From Saccharibacillus brassicae (GTDB lineage: Bacteria; Bacillota; Bacilli; Paenibacillales; Paenibacillaceae), in contig NZ_CP041217.1 of assembly GCF_006542275.1 (NCBI RefSeq), positions 3,784,501-3,848,500 of the forward strand: a stretch of 64,000 bases of DNA. Reading direction: 5' to 3'. Below the pieces are notes generated by a model that did not search any database, had not been told where the DNA came from, and saw only the letters and a program-made list of their open reading frames with translations. This document shows, piece after piece, positions 25,106 to 35,799 of this stretch (positions are counted from its first letter, which is position 1; each line of letters starts with the position of its first letter). Both the position numbers and the translations under genes were made by a program.

Positions 25106-26221
25106 TTGAAAAAGCAGGTTAAGGGGATTGTGCTTCTGATTGCGGTCGTCGTATTCTCGATCGTAGCCACGGCATGCGGCAACGGCGGAACGTCGGGCAG
25201 CGGAGGAAGTGTCAGCGTCGGCATCGTACTCCCGACGAAGGATGAGCCGAGATGGGTGCAGGACGAGCAGCGCTTCAAGGACGCGCTGTCCGGCACGAAG
25301 TACACGACCGAAATTTTGTTCAGCCAGGGTTCTTCCGCGAAAGAAAAAGAAAACGTGGAAACGCTGCTCAACAAAGGCATCAAAGTGCTGATCATCTGCC
25401 CGCAGGACGGCGACGCCGCAGCGGCAGCGGTAGAAGCGGCCAAAAAAGACGGCGTGACCGTCATCGCTTACGACCGTCTGATCACAAGCACGGACGCCGT
25501 CGACTACTACGTCACGTTCGACAGCCTCGCGGTCGGCGCGGCCCAGGCGCAGTACCTGATCGACAATGGCACGGGCAAAGGCCAACCGCTGTATCTGTAC
25601 GCCGGTGCGGCAACGGACAACAACGCGTTCCTGTTCTTCCAGGGCGCATGGGAAGTGCTTCAGCCTAAAATCGCGGACGGCACGTTCATGATCGCGAACT
25701 CGCCGGAAGCCGAGAAACTCAAAGATACCAAAGACCTGTCCCGCGACCAAATGAGCAGCATTATCGGCCAGGTTACAACCAACTGGGATCCGAACGACGC
25801 CAAGAACAAAGCGCAGACTCACCTGACGTCCGCCGCCGCCAACATGAAAGGCGACGTTGCCATTCTCGCTCCGAACGACGGCACGGCCCGCTCGATCGCC
25901 GACGTGTTCGGTTCCGACAGCGCGGTGACAAACTACGTCATTACCGGCCAGGATGCCGAGCAGGCTTCGATCCAGTACATCATCGACGGCAAGCAGTCCA
26001 TGACGGTCTTCAAAGACGTACGTACCCTCGTTAAAGACGCAATGGGCATGGCCGTCGAAGTACTGGACAACAAAACGCCGGAGACGACCGGTTCGTACAA
26101 CAACGGCAACGTGGACGTCAAAGCCAAACAAACCGACGTGATCGTGGTCGACAAAGCCAATCTGCAAAAAGAACTGATCGATTCGGAATATTACAAAGCG
26201 GCAGACTTCACGGGACTGTAA
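25106..26221 (+). CDS. chvE: Multiple-sugar-binding lipoprotein ChvE
   Basis: 371 aa from TTG 25106 (GAAAGGGG upstream). Lipoprotein signal with ATAC lipobox (Cys24). Peripla_BP_4 fold close to ChvE/XylF: IVLPTKDEPRWVQDEQRF, VLIICPQDGDAAAAAVEAA, VIAYDRLITSTDAVDYYVTFDS, LYAGAATDNNAFLFFQGAWEVLQP and VITGQDAEQASIQYII. In the family it binds monosaccharides such as glucose, galactose, xylose or arabinose and feeds them to GguA/GguB, which follow immediately. Confidence 0.93.
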   Translation: MKKQVKGIVLLIAVVVFSIVATACGNGGTSGSGGSVSVGIVLPTKDEPRWVQDEQRFKDALSGTKYTTEILFSQGSSAKEKENVETLLNKGIKVLIICPQDGDAAAAAVEAAKKDGVTVIAYDRLITSTDAVDYYVTFDSLAVGAAQAQYLIDNGTGKGQPLYLYAGAATDNNAFLFFQGAWEVLQPKIADGTFMIANSPEAEKLKDTKDLSRDQMSSIIGQVTTNWDPNDAKNKAQTHLTSAAANMKGDVAILAPNDGTARSIADVFGSDSAVTNYVITGQDAEQASIQYIIDGKQSMTVFKDVRTLVKDAMGMAVEVLDNKTPETTGSYNNGNVDVKAKQTDVIVVDKANLQKELIDSEYYKAADFTGL

Positions 26222-26335
26222 GGGTCGGACCTTCTCGAAGGGACGATCGATCACAGCAAACAGCCGGCTGGGATAGGGACGGGGATGCCCCGTTCCTCTT
26301 TCCCGGTACACGGGGCAGCAAGGGGTGCGACAGAA

Positions 26336-27904
26336 ATGGGCGGAAATATATTGGATAAAAAAGAACACCGGACAGCCGGAGGCCGGGGCGACAACATTTT
26401 GGAGATGAGAGGCATTTCCAAAAACTTTACGGGCGTCAAAGCGCTCTCGGACGTGAACTTTCAAGTCAAACGAGGCGAAATTCACTTTCTGGTCGGCGAA
26501 AACGGCGCAGGCAAATCGACGTTGATGAAGGTGTTGAGCGGGGTCTATCCGTACGGCACATACGAGGGCGACATCGTCTACGAAGGCACGGTTCAGCAGT
26601 TCGGCAAAATCACGGACAGCGTCAAAACGGGCATCGCGATCATCTATCAGGAGCTTGCTTTGTTCCCGGACCTGAGCGTGTACGAGAATATTTTTGCGGG
26701 TAACGAGGTCAAGCGCGGCGGCGTGATCGACTGGAACGAGACGATCATCCAATCGCGCAAAATGCTCGACAAGGTCAAGCTCAACGTCAATCCCGAGACG
26801 CTGATCCGCGATCTCGGCGTAGGCAAGCAGCAGTTGGTCGAAATCGCCAAAACGCTCAGCAAAGACGTCAAGCTGCTCATTTTGGACGAACCGACGGCGG
26901 CGCTGAACGAGAACGACAGCGAGAATCTGCTGCAGCTGCTGCGCGAGCTGAAGAACCAGGGCATTACGTGCATCATGATCTCGCACAAGCTCAAAGAAGT
27001 CATCTCGATCGCCGACAAGGCGACGGTCATTCGCGACGGCAAAACGATCTGCACGCTGGACGCTGCCAAAGGCGAAATTACCGAAGCGCAGATCATCAAG
27101 AACATGGTCGGCCGCGATATCGAGGACATCTATCCGAAGCGTCCCGACAAAAAGTTCGGGGAGCACATTCTCGAAGTGAAGAACTGGACCGCTTACGATC
27201 CGACGCTTGGCCGCAACCTCGTCAAGAACGTCGACCTCTATGTGAAAAAAGGCGAAATCGTCGGCATCGCGGGCCTCATGGGTTCGGGCCGGACGGAGTT
27301 CGCGCTCAGCATTTTCGGCAATCCGAGAAACTACAAGCTGGACGGCGAGCTGTACGTCGACGGCAAACGCAGCAAGTTCAGGCACACGAGCGAAGCGATC
27401 AAGGCGGGCATCGCCTACGTGACCGAAGACCGCAAAGGCGACGGGCTGTTCCTGCTGCAGGACATCAAAAGCAACGTCAGCGCGGCGAATCTCAAAGGCA
27501 TCTCTCCCGGCGGCGTTATCAACGACAACGAAGAAGTCAAAGTCGCCAACGAATACAAAGGTTCGATGAATATCAAAGCCCCTTCGGTGGAACAGATCGT
27601 CGGCAACCTGAGCGGCGGCAACCAGCAGAAAGTATCGCTCGGCAAATGGCTGTTCGTCGGCCCGCAGCTGCTCATCCTGGACGAACCGACCCGAGGCATC
27701 GACGTCGGCGCCAAGTTCGAAATCTATACCATCATGAACAAACTGATCGCCCAGGGCATGAGCATCATCATGATCTCTTCCGAACTCGGCGAGGTGCTCG
27801 GCATGAGCGACCGGATCTACGTCATGGCCGAAGGCCGGATCAAAGGCGAGATCGCGGCCGAAGAAGCCGACCAGGAGAAAATCATGCAGTTTGCGACGCA
27901 GTAG
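26336..27904 (+). CDS. gguA: Multiple-sugar ABC importer, double ATPase GguA (MmsA)
   Basis: 522 aa with two ABC domains. The first has Walker [13 protein letters not shown], signature region [16 protein letters not shown] and Walker [12 protein letters not shown]. The second has the degenerate Walker [10 protein letters not shown], signature [15 protein letters not shown] and [14 protein letters not shown]. This is the usual layout for the RbsA/XylG/GguA group, in which one protein supplies both sites. ATG 26336 (AAGGGG upstream) is chosen; ATG 26285 would add 17 residues without similarity. Sits 29 bp before the permease. Confidence 0.93.
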   Translation: MGGNILDKKEHRTAGGRGDNILEMRGISKNFTGVKALSDVNFQVKRGEIHFLVGENGAGKSTLMKVLSGVYPYGTYEGDIVYEGTVQQFGKITDSVKTGIAIIYQELALFPDLSVYENIFAGNEVKRGGVIDWNETIIQSRKMLDKVKLNVNPETLIRDLGVGKQQLVEIAKTLSKDVKLLILDEPTAALNENDSENLLQLLRELKNQGITCIMISHKLKEVISIADKATVIRDGKTICTLDAAKGEITEAQIIKNMVGRDIEDIYPKRPDKKFGEHILEVKNWTAYDPTLGRNLVKNVDLYVKKGEIVGIAGLMGSGRTEFALSIFGNPRNYKLDGELYVDGKRSKFRHTSEAIKAGIAYVTEDRKGDGLFLLQDIKSNVSAANLKGISPGGVINDNEEVKVANEYKGSMNIKAPSVEQIVGNLSGGNQQKVSLGKWLFVGPQLLILDEPTRGIDVGAKFEIYTIMNKLIAQGMSIIMISSELGEVLGMSDRIYVMAEGRIKGEIAAEEADQEKIMQFATQ

Positions 27905-27933
27905 CAGTCAACGCCATATAGGAGGGGAAAATC

Positions 27934-29109
27934 GTGAACTTCTTTCAAGAAGCCAAGTCTTTGCTCAAAGTAAATATTCGCGATTACGGCATGTATATCG
28001 CTTTGTTCGTCATCATGCTCGCTTTTACCATTCTGACCGACGGGTTGTTTATCTCTTCCCGGAACATCAGCAACCTGCTCGACGCCACCGGCTATATCGC
28101 GGTACTTGCCGTCGGCATGACGCTCGTCATCGTCATCCGGCATATCGACCTTTCGGTCGGCTTTGCCGCCGGCTTCATGGGCGCGATCGCGGCCATCATG
28201 CTGTCGCAGCTCGGCGTGCCGGTGTACTTCACCATTCCGATCATCCTGATTCTCGGTATCGTGATCGGCATGTTCAACGGCGTGCTCGTCGCGTCGATCG
28301 GCATTCCGGCCTTCGTCTCGTCGCTTGCGGCCATGCTGATCTTCCGCGGCGCGCTGCTTCAAGTGACGGAGAAGACAGGCACGATCATCGTCAAGGACGA
28401 CACGTTCAACGCGATCGGCAACGGATTCCTGCCTTCGCTCGGACATATCGCCGGCCTGAACGTGCTGTCGATCATCCTCGGCGCGCTGATCATCCTGTAT
28501 TTCGTCTATGCCGAAATCTCCAAGCGCCGCCAGAAAATCAAGTACAAATTCGAAGTGCCTTCCAACCAGATCTTCGCGATCAAGCTGGTGTTCGTCTCCG
28601 CGATCATCGCTTACGTGACCTGGATTCTGGCCGGGTACAACGGCTTCTCCTGGACGGTCGTCATCACGCTGATCGTCGTGGCGGTCTACCACTTCCTGAC
28701 GACCAAGACCGTGCTCGGACGCCATATCTACGCGGTCGGCAGCAACCCGGAAGCGGCTCACCTGACCGGCATCAACGTCAAGAAAATTACCTACATCGTC
28801 TTCGGGTCGATGGGCATGCTGTCCGCGCTGTCGGGCATCATGTACACGGCGCGCCTCCAATCCGCCACGACGACGGCGGGAACGCTGTTCGAGCTTGACG
28901 CGATCGCGGCCGCTTACGTCGGCGGCGTGTCCGCGGCGGGCGGCGTCGGCAAAGTCACCGGCTCCATCATCGGCGCCGTCGTTATGGCCTCGCTGTCGAG
29001 CGGCATGAACCTGCTCGGCGTCGGCATCTCGTACCAGTACATGATCCGCGGCGGCGTGTTGGCCGCAGCCGTGATCTTCGACGTCATGACGCGCAGAAAA
29101 AGAGGCTAA
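27934..29109 (+). CDS. gguB: Multiple-sugar ABC importer permease GguB (MmsB)
   Basis: 391 aa from GTG 27934 with AGGAGGGG upstream. About ten membrane helices of BPD_transp_2 type, with the family features ISNLLDATGYIAVLAVGMTLVIVIRHIDLSVGFAAG and the motif GRHIYAVGSNPEAAHLTGINVKK near residue 265. Forms the membrane channel for ChvE-delivered sugars with GguA. Confidence 0.94.
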   Translation: MNFFQEAKSLLKVNIRDYGMYIALFVIMLAFTILTDGLFISSRNISNLLDATGYIAVLAVGMTLVIVIRHIDLSVGFAAGFMGAIAAIMLSQLGVPVYFTIPIILILGIVIGMFNGVLVASIGIPAFVSSLAAMLIFRGALLQVTEKTGTIIVKDDTFNAIGNGFLPSLGHIAGLNVLSIILGALIILYFVYAEISKRRQKIKYKFEVPSNQIFAIKLVFVSAIIAYVTWILAGYNGFSWTVVITLIVVAVYHFLTTKTVLGRHIYAVGSNPEAAHLTGINVKKITYIVFGSMGMLSALSGIMYTARLQSATTTAGTLFELDAIAAAYVGGVSAAGGVGKVTGSIIGAVVMASLSSGMNLLGVGISYQYMIRGGVLAAAVIFDVMTRRKRG

Positions 29110-29117
29110 AGCGCCTG

Positions 29118-29169
29118 TCGCTTTCGCGCTTCTTCCCCGAAGGGGAAGGAGCCGCGAAAGCGATTTTTT
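29118..29169 (+). terminator. Rho-independent terminator of the ChvE-GguAB operon
   Basis: TCGCTTTCGCGC and GCGCGAAAGCGA-like arms (one mismatch) plus inner TTCCCC/GGGGAA, then six T. Confidence 0.9.
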
Positions 29170-29303
29170 GCGTACAAGCACCTCGAAGACCGACTACCTT
29201 TTCATTATCCGATCTGGTAAAGTGGAGAAGACGGGCTTTTACATAAGTTCCATGCATGCCCCGGCTATTCCGAAAACGATTTCAATATCAAGGAGGAAAT
29301 ACG

Positions 29304-30311
29304 ATGAGCGAGGCAGCAAACGGTATCATCAAATGGGGCATTTTGGGGACGGGCTGGATCGCCGAGCAGTTTGCGGCCGATCTGAAGCACGCGTCGAACG
29401 GCGAACTGTACGCGATCGGATCGCGCACCGAAGAGAGCGCGCGCAAGTTCGCGGACAAGTTCGGCGCGCCGGTCGCGCACGGCAGCTACGAAGCGCTGGC
29501 GGCCGACGCCGAAGTCGACGCGATCTACGTGGCGACCCCGCACCCTTTTCATAAAGAGAACGTACTAACCGCTCTGAGCGGCGGCAAAGCGGTCCTGTGC
29601 GAGAAGCCGTTCACGGTCAACGCCCATGAACTCGAAGAGCTGATCTCGACCGCGCGCGAGAAGAAGCTGTTCCTCATGGAAGCCATGTGGTCGCGCTTTC
29701 TCAAGCCGATCGGGCAGGTACGGCAGTGGCTGTCCGAAGAGAAGATCGGCGAAGTGCGCGTCGTCAAAGCCGAATTCGGCTTCGATGCCGGCTGGAATCC
29801 GGAAGGCCGCCTGCTGAACCCGGAACTCGGCGGAGGCGCCCTGCTGGACGCGGGCATCTATCCGGTGTCGTTCGCTTCGATGGTTTTCGGGCCGAATCCG
29901 GACAACGTCTGGACGACCGCGCATCTCGGCGAAACGGGCGTGGACGAGCACTTCACGATCCTGCTCGATTACGGCCAGGGCCGCACCGCTTCGCTGCACG
30001 GCGGCGTGCGCCTGGAATTCCCGAATGACGCGTACATTCACGGCACGAAGGGATATATCCATATCCCGCAGTTCCTGTTCGCGAAGGAAGCGACGCTGCA
30101 CGTCTCCGGCCAGGAGCCGGTGACGGTCACGGACGATCGCGAAGACCGCGGCATCAAAGGCTACGCCTACGAAGCCGAAGAAGTGGGCCGCGCCCTGCTG
30201 GAAGGCCGCCGCGAGAGCGGAGTCATCTCGCTCGCCGAGTCGATGGGCATCATGCGCCTGCTGGACAATGTGCGCGCGCAGTGGGGACTGAAATACCCGT
30301 TCGAGAAATAA
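29304..30311 (+). CDS. Gfo/Idh/MocA family oxidoreductase
   Basis: 335 aa. N-terminal Rossmann fold (WGILGTGWIAEQFAADL), followed by the hallmark VLCEKPFTVNAHE (EKP motif with catalytic Lys) and the C-terminal alpha/beta domain (GGGALLDAGIYPVSFASMVFG). These enzymes oxidise or reduce sugars and cyclitols with NAD(P). ATG 29304 has AAGGAGG upstream. Position after the sugar importer suggests a role in sugar catabolism, but the two are separated by a terminator. Confidence 0.92.
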   Translation: MSEAANGIIKWGILGTGWIAEQFAADLKHASNGELYAIGSRTEESARKFADKFGAPVAHGSYEALAADAEVDAIYVATPHPFHKENVLTALSGGKAVLCEKPFTVNAHELEELISTAREKKLFLMEAMWSRFLKPIGQVRQWLSEEKIGEVRVVKAEFGFDAGWNPEGRLLNPELGGGALLDAGIYPVSFASMVFGPNPDNVWTTAHLGETGVDEHFTILLDYGQGRTASLHGGVRLEFPNDAYIHGTKGYIHIPQFLFAKEATLHVSGQEPVTVTDDREDRGIKGYAYEAEEVGRALLEGRRESGVISLAESMGIMRLLDNVRAQWGLKYPFEK

Positions 30312-30351
30312 AAACGGCGTTCGATTCCGCATGCCTATACGACGCAGCACG

Positions 30352-30391
30352 CCAAAAGCCGGGTCTTCCGTGAAGAAGACCCGGCTTTCGG
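30352..30391. terminator. Hairpin after the oxidoreductase gene
   Basis: AAAGCCGGGTCTTC pairs with GAAGACCCGGCTTT around a five-base loop. The T-run is short on both strands. Confidence 0.75.
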
Positions 30392-30468
30392 TGTTGGTTC
30401 GGAGGCAATCGGGGGTAAATAACTTCCATATCCATGATACCGATACATAAGAAAGCGGGGAACAGAAA

Positions 30469-31581
30469 TTGAAAAAATGGACAACAATCGTATTGGCGGC
30501 GGCTTTGACGGTGACGGCGGCACCCGTGCTGCCTTCGGCCCACGCGGCGGACAGCCCGACAAGCATCGTGAACGGCACGGCGAAGCCGGTATCGTACGAG
30601 CTGCTTGGCGGATTAAGCGACGGCGCCGTCTCGTTCTGGAACAAAAGCACCGACCGCTACGGATTTCTCGATACGAACGGCAAAACGATCGTCACGGCCC
30701 AATATAACGAAGTCAAACCGTTTAGCGAAGGACTGGCGGCGGTGCGCAAAGGCATGCTGTGGGGCTTCGTGGACAAAAAAGGCAAAATGGTCGTCAAGCC
30801 TCAATACGAGCGCGTCGTGGAAGGCTTCAGCGGCGGATTGGCGGCAGTGAAAAAGACCGGCGGCAAATGGACGTATATCGACAAGACCGGCAGAACCAAG
30901 CTCACGGCCGCCTACGACGAAGTGCATGAGTTCAAAGACGGCATGGCCGTCGTCTGGAAACGCAAAGGCGCCTCCTACCTTGGCGGATTTATCGATCTTA
31001 CAGGCAAAGAAATCGTCAAGCCGCAGTACGCGATGGTCAACGTGTTCAGCGAAGGCTTGGCTCCGGTCATGAAAAACGGCAAGTGGGGCTATATCGACAA
31101 AAAAGGCAAAAGCGTCATCAAGCCGCAGTTCGACGGAGCCGCTCCGTTTAGCGAAGGACTGGCCCTTTTCCTGCAAAATGGCAAATACGGCTACGTGAAC
31201 GCCAAAGGCAAAGTCGTCGTAAAAGCGCAGTATACCGGCGGACAGCCGTTTAGCGAAGGCCGCGCAGCGGTCAAAGTCGGCGGCAGCGCCAACGATCGCA
31301 CCGGCAAATGGGGCTATATCGGCGTAACCGGCAAGCTCGTCATTCCGGCGCAGTTTACAGACGAGAACGCGGAGATCGGAGCGTTCAAGGAAGGCGTCGC
31401 GTTCGTCCAGCGGGCCGATTTCAGCAAAGTGCTGATCGACCGCTTCGGCCGGGTGCTCGTCGATCTGCAAAGCGACGACGTCACCGTCGGGGAATTCCAG
31501 AACGGAGCCGCCGTCGTCAACGCGCCGGTCGGCCCGGGCCATTATTACTTCATGCAAAATCCGTTGAAAAGCAAAAAGTAA
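30469..31581 (+). CDS. Secreted WG-repeat protein
   Basis: 370 aa from TTG 30469 (AAGCGGGG upstream). Signal peptide MKKWTTIVLAAAL... AHA-A. The mature protein is almost entirely WG (KWG) repeats, seven or eight copies of about 35-40 residues in the pattern GY(I/V)(D/N)xxGKxVxxPQ(Y/F), with FSEGLAxVxxxGKW between them, from about residue 55 to 345. WG repeats are thought to form beta-rich interaction surfaces. No catalytic motif is seen. Confidence 0.88.
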   Translation: MKKWTTIVLAAALTVTAAPVLPSAHAADSPTSIVNGTAKPVSYELLGGLSDGAVSFWNKSTDRYGFLDTNGKTIVTAQYNEVKPFSEGLAAVRKGMLWGFVDKKGKMVVKPQYERVVEGFSGGLAAVKKTGGKWTYIDKTGRTKLTAAYDEVHEFKDGMAVVWKRKGASYLGGFIDLTGKEIVKPQYAMVNVFSEGLAPVMKNGKWGYIDKKGKSVIKPQFDGAAPFSEGLALFLQNGKYGYVNAKGKVVVKAQYTGGQPFSEGRAAVKVGGSANDRTGKWGYIGVTGKLVIPAQFTDENAEIGAFKEGVAFVQRADFSKVLIDRFGRVLVDLQSDDVTVGEFQNGAAVVNAPVGPGHYYFMQNPLKSKK

Positions 31582-31633
31582 ACCGCTTTGCGCGAACGTC
31601 CGATTCCGGGCGTAACACGCACGGTTCCATATC

Positions 31634-31687
31634 GAAAAAGCCGATCCGCGCGCTTGAGTGTTATCAAGCGCCGGATCGGCTTTTTGT
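31634..31687. terminator. Rho-independent terminator, convergent
   Basis: AAAAGCCGATCCG / CGGATCGGCTTTT outer stem and CGCTTGA/TCAAGCG inner stem, T-run on both strands; serves the WG-repeat gene and the exonuclease gene facing it. Confidence 0.9.
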
Positions 31688-31730
31688 TAGGCGGGCATAG
31701 GGCGGCGTGCGCCGGGCCGAAGCCCGGGGA

Positions 31731-32591
31731 TCAGGCTGTCGGTCCGTTGTGCGGATGGGCCGATTCGGAATCGGCGTCCGCCGAAGCGTCGGCGAGCGCA
31801 CCGCTTGGCTCGGCGGCGGGTTCTTCCGCGCGCGCCGGCATCGGGAATTCCGGCAGGGCGTCGAAGTAGGCGCGCAGCTCGGCTTCTTTGCGCGGATCTT
31901 CGAACGCGATCTTGCCGTCCAGGTAATGCTTCATCGCGAGCTCCCAGGTCGGTACGACCCGGCGGGCGGCGAGAGACTTGGCGGCGGCGCGGACGATGCG
32001 GCGTTCCTTGGAGTTCGAGAACATGTCCTTGTACTCTTTGGCCAGCGTCAGGTCGAGCTTGTCATAGACGGCCCGGAAAATGTCCGCGGTCATCTTGGCG
32101 TCGTCCAGCGCGCGGTGGGCGGCGCCCGATGCTTCGATGCCGAGCATCTCAAGCGCCCCTTCGACGCTGACGTCGTTTTTGAGTCCCTGCGTCAGCAGGA
32201 AACCTTTGAGCAGGTCGAGCGAAGGCGTCTGCGTCCAATACGTCTCTTCGAGCTTGTGCATGCGCACGTCCTGCACAATGCGCTTGATATCTTCGCCGCC
32301 CCAGACGACGAACGTGATCGGGCCCGGTTTGGCGTCCAGCCATGCGCGGAAATCGGCGATGATTTTCGGGAAGCGGGCAGCGGTGTCGATCGACTCCTGC
32401 GGGATGCCCGTCTTTTTCTTGATAAACGAGTTCAGCTTGGCAAAATACACCGGCTTGATAAAAGCTGAAAACGTATCGGTGTCGCGCAGCGAATCGTCCA
32501 GTCGGACGGCTCCGATCTCGATCACTTCCATCGGGTGCGGACTGGCGAACTTGCGGCCGTTAAATTCAATATCCAGAACAATATAGTTCAA
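31731..32591 (-). CDS. DEDDh 3'-5' exonuclease, KapD/ERI1-like
   Basis: 286 aa from TTG at 32589-32591, which is placed seven bases after GGAGG and begins MNYIVLDIEFNG; the ATG codons upstream overlap or precede that site. Exonuclease motifs are LDIEF (Exo I), FVVWGGEDIKRI (Exo II) and AHRALDDAKMTADIF (Exo III with His-Asp). The pattern resembles KapD and eukaryotic ERI1-like RNA exonucleases more than DnaQ. The last 60 residues are acidic and Ala-rich. The substrate, RNA or DNA, is not decided by sequence. Confidence 0.88.
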   Translation of the reverse strand: MNYIVLDIEFNGRKFASPHPMEVIEIGAVRLDDSLRDTDTFSAFIKPVYFAKLNSFIKKKTGIPQESIDTAARFPKIIADFRAWLDAKPGPITFVVWGGEDIKRIVQDVRMHKLEETYWTQTPSLDLLKGFLLTQGLKNDVSVEGALEMLGIEASGAAHRALDDAKMTADIFRAVYDKLDLTLAKEYKDMFSNSKERRIVRAAAKSLAARRVVPTWELAMKHYLDGKIAFEDPRKEAELRAYFDALPEFPMPARAEEPAAEPSGALADASADADSESAHPHNGPTA

Positions 32592-32884
32592 AGGGTCTGC
32601 CTCCATGCTGTCCAAAAAGTAAAATGCGTGTATTCGTATACCTTAGTGTAACAAAAAAATGCCCGGAGCGGGTGCGGATTATGAATCTGCTTTGAGGCGG
32701 GTGAAGGTTCGGCGAATTTGCGGAGGAACGGAAGCCGGAAATGAACGGGTTTTCGAATAGGACGGGATGAGAATTGCCAAAAAAGATAAGAGACTTATAA
32801 AATGTGTAATTTTTTTGTCGAAAAAGGCCGATAAAGCGCTTGTAGGCACCCAAATGGGCCCGAGTTACGAAAGGGGAATAAATA
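32592..32884. other. Divergent promoter region of exonuclease and chemoreceptor
   Basis: AT-rich compared with its neighbours; holds the SigD-type promoter listed separately. No gene. Confidence 0.5.
32807..32834 (+). promoter_or_regulatory. SigD-type promoter of the chemoreceptor gene
   Basis: TAAT, 16 bp, GCCGATAA, close to the Bacillus SigD consensus TAAA-N14-16-GCCGATAT, 50 bp before the start of a chemotaxis receptor. Confidence 0.7.
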
Positions 32885-34960
32885 ATGACGACCCAGAACG
32901 AGCAGGAGAACAGCCAGAAAAACAGAGGATATGATCGGTTATCGCTCAAGATCAAGCTTCCTTTATTCATTAGTGTGTTGACGGTGGTGGTTCTGCTCGC
33001 GTGCAGCAGCGTGATCTACATGTTCGGCGCGGATCTGCTGACCAAAAAAAGCAAGGACGAGATGAACGCGAACGCGGACCGTATCGGCGAAAGCCTGTCG
33101 ACGACCGTCGATCTCGAAGGGCAGTTGGCCCGGACGCTGTCGGTGTCGCCGGCGCTGCGCGAGCTGTTGGAACTCCGGCAGGCGGGCACGCTGACGGACG
33201 ACGCGTTTTTCGCTTCGGGCAACGAACTGATGTCGCGCGCCAACGCGATGTTCAAAGAGACGCAGGCCGGTTCGACAGGGATCGAATCGATGATGGTCGC
33301 CGATCTCAAGGGCACCGTCGTGGCGGGCAGCAATACGGATTCGCTCAAGGGCGACCGCTCGGACCGCGAATATTTCCAAAAAGTGATGGAGACGGGGACG
33401 GCGTTCGTGAGCGACGCGATCGTCTCCAAAACGACCGGCAATCTGATCGTCGTGTTCGCGCAGCCGGTCAAATCGGACGGCGGGCAGATGCTGGGCGTCT
33501 CGATCAACACGATTGCCGCCGACTTTTTCGTCAATCAGCTGCAAAATATCCACATTAACGCGGAAGGCTTCATTACCGTCACGAGCCGCGGAGGCACGAT
33601 CATCTACAGCTCCAAAGATTCGGCGCTGATCGGCCAACCGTACGAAGCGGCCGGGTTCGACCAACTGCTGGGCACCGATACGGGCGGCAAAATCATTCAG
33701 GGCAGCGTCGAGAGCGACGAAGCGTATATCCGGTATTCGAAAATCCCGGTCGCCGACTGGGCCGTCATCGTCGAAGATTCGTACGCCGATATCGAGCGTC
33801 CGCTCGGCGTGCTGATGCGCAATATGCTGATCGCGCTCGTCGCTTCGATGCTGCTGGCCGTTCTGGTCGGCATCCTGATCTCGCGCAGCATCACGGCGCC
33901 GATCGTGCGCCTGACCGGGTTGTTCAAGCAGCTGGCCGGCGGCGATCTGACGGTGCGCGCGGACGGCAAATACCGCAGCGAATTGGCCGATCTGGCGGAC
34001 AGCTTCAACACGATGGTCGACAGCAACAAGCAGCTGATCGGCCAGATGAACCATTCCATCGAAGTGCTTAACGTTAACACGGGCGATCTGGAGCAGACGT
34101 CGCAGAACACGGCGCGCTCGATCGGCGAGACATCGGTAACGACGATGGAAATCGCCAAAGCGATGGAATCGCAATCGCACGATACCGAGCGGATCGTCGG
34201 CCGGTTCTACGGCATCGGCGACAAGATCGAGTCGCTCGGCCGCAAGACCGAGACGATTCAAGTCAGCGCCGATTCGATCGGCCGCGTATTCGAAGCGAGC
34301 AGCAGCGTCGTGAACAGCCTGATCGAGATCAATTCCAAGAACGAGCGCGAGATCCAGAACATCTCGTCGACGACCGAGATGCTGGCGGACAGCTCGCAGC
34401 GGATCGGACAGATCACCGATGCGATCAACCAGATTTCGGCGCAGACGAACCTGCTCGCGCTCAACGCTTCGATCGAAGCGGCGAGAGCCGGCGAACACGG
34501 CCGCGGCTTCGCCGTCGTGGCGGACGAGATCCGCAAGCTGGCGCAGCAGTCGGCCGACCAGGCCGGCGAGATCGGCGGCATCATCCGCCAGACGCTGGAG
34601 CAGGTCGACAAGAGCAACGAGAGCGTAGGCGCGATTCGCGAGATTTCGTCGACGCAGAACGAATACGTCGACCGGACGCGCCAGGCGTTCGAAGACATTT
34701 TGAACAGCGTGACGTCGATCACGAGCCAGATCCGCGACATGTCTGTCGAGTTCAAGTCGATGGAGCGCGACAAAGACGACGTGCTGGAAGCTTCGCAAAG
34801 TCTGTCCGCTTCCGGCGAACAGGTATCGGCGTCCGTCGAAGAAGTAACGGCGACCGTGCAGGAGCAGGCCAATATGGTGCATAACCTGGCCGACATGGTG
34901 CAGAGCATCGACCGCCTGACCCAGCAGCTCGGCGAAGCGGCCGCGCGTTTCAAGATTTGA
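32885..34960 (+). CDS. Methyl-accepting chemotaxis protein with extracellular dCache-type domain
   Basis: 691 aa. Membrane helices at about 26-47 and 312-336 bound an extracellular sensor of some 265 residues with Cache-like features ([19 protein letters not shown]). HAMP follows (about 336-390) and then the signalling domain with the conserved tip [21 protein letters not shown] near residues 515-540. Couples an unknown ligand to CheA/CheW. The C-terminus ends without a CheR-binding pentapeptide. Confidence 0.94.
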   Translation: MTTQNEQENSQKNRGYDRLSLKIKLPLFISVLTVVVLLACSSVIYMFGADLLTKKSKDEMNANADRIGESLSTTVDLEGQLARTLSVSPALRELLELRQAGTLTDDAFFASGNELMSRANAMFKETQAGSTGIESMMVADLKGTVVAGSNTDSLKGDRSDREYFQKVMETGTAFVSDAIVSKTTGNLIVVFAQPVKSDGGQMLGVSINTIAADFFVNQLQNIHINAEGFITVTSRGGTIIYSSKDSALIGQPYEAAGFDQLLGTDTGGKIIQGSVESDEAYIRYSKIPVADWAVIVEDSYADIERPLGVLMRNMLIALVASMLLAVLVGILISRSITAPIVRLTGLFKQLAGGDLTVRADGKYRSELADLADSFNTMVDSNKQLIGQMNHSIEVLNVNTGDLEQTSQNTARSIGETSVTTMEIAKAMESQSHDTERIVGRFYGIGDKIESLGRKTETIQVSADSIGRVFEASSSVVNSLIEINSKNEREIQNISSTTEMLADSSQRIGQITDAINQISAQTNLLALNASIEAARAGEHGRGFAVVADEIRKLAQQSADQAGEIGGIIRQTLEQVDKSNESVGAIREISSTQNEYVDRTRQAFEDILNSVTSITSQIRDMSVEFKSMERDKDDVLEASQSLSASGEQVSASVEEVTATVQEQANMVHNLADMVQSIDRLTQQLGEAAARFKI

Positions 34961-35033
34961 GTCCGGATTCGAGGTGCCGAATTCGAGTTATTGGATTTGA
35001 GTTATTGGATTTGATTTTTAAGGAGGGATCGTT

Positions 35034-35444
35034 ATGCCGATCACGCCGATCGACCTCACCCCCGGCATTTCCCGCGTGATGCCGGTTCAGCCCGTGCAGC
35101 GTTCGGAAGCGGCCGGATTGCGCTTCAAACTGGCCGGCGCGCAGCAGACGGAGCGCCCCGGGCCGCGCCGCAAGTCGGCGCCGGGACGGATCATAAACGT
35201 CCAGGAAGACGGCTGGATTCGCCGCTACGGCGTACTCCCCGACGGCACGCGAATTCTGCTCGAAGAAAAGCCCGCGCACGAAGGGCCCGCCCTCGCGCTG
35301 CCGCGCGGCGAAGCGCGCATCATTCCCGCTTCGCCCAGCCGCCCCGAGCATGACCCGGAAGACGCCATGAAAGCGAGCGGCGAAAAGCTCAAAGCGCTGC
35401 TGTCAGCCCGTCCCCGTTCCGACGGGGCGGGCGAGGCGCTTTGA
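35034..35444 (+). CDS. Hypothetical protein, 136 aa
   Basis: AAGGAGG stands correctly before ATG 35034, so translation is likely. The protein is soluble and Pro/Arg-rich with a short beta-like centre (GRIINVQEDGWIRRYGVLPDGTRILLEEK) and a disordered C-terminus. No family is recognised. It lies 73 bp after the chemoreceptor and before a terminator, so it may be cotranscribed with it. Confidence 0.7.
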   Translation: MPITPIDLTPGISRVMPVQPVQRSEAAGLRFKLAGAQQTERPGPRRKSAPGRIINVQEDGWIRRYGVLPDGTRILLEEKPAHEGPALALPRGEARIIPASPSRPEHDPEDAMKASGEKLKALLSARPRSDGAGEAL

Positions 35445-35546
35445 GGCGCGGACTTGCGCGCCGGGCGAGGGCGGGCGAGGGGAGCGCGGTGCCGCGCGCG
35501 CGTCAGTCTTCGGCCGGCCCAGCGAAGCCGAACCGAGCCGTTCCCG

Positions 35547-35578
35547 GCCGCACATTCTTCGGAATGTGCGGCTTTTTC
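35547..35578 (+). terminator. Rho-independent terminator
   Basis: GCCGCACATTC / GGAATGTGCGGC stem with a short TTC loop, then five T. Confidence 0.92.
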
Positions 35579-35799
35579 GTCGTTGCTCCGCGCCCCGCAC
35601 ACCTCGCCGCCGTTTCGCTCCTCCATCAAGGGCTCGGCTCAAACGCCTCAACTCGCTCCACCCGCCGCGCCTCAAACGCCCGTTTCGCCCCGCACACCCC
35701 GCTCGAACCTACCCGCTCCGCCCATCCCAATCGTTCCGCCGCCTGAGCGCTCCGAGTGCCCGCTTTTCCACTCTTAACCGGACTCCCCCAGCGCTTCCA
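35579..35799. other. C-rich gap without recognisable gene
   Basis: Pyrimidine-rich sequence; open frames over it give Pro/Arg/Ser-rich peptides without ribosome binding sites. Confidence 0.5.
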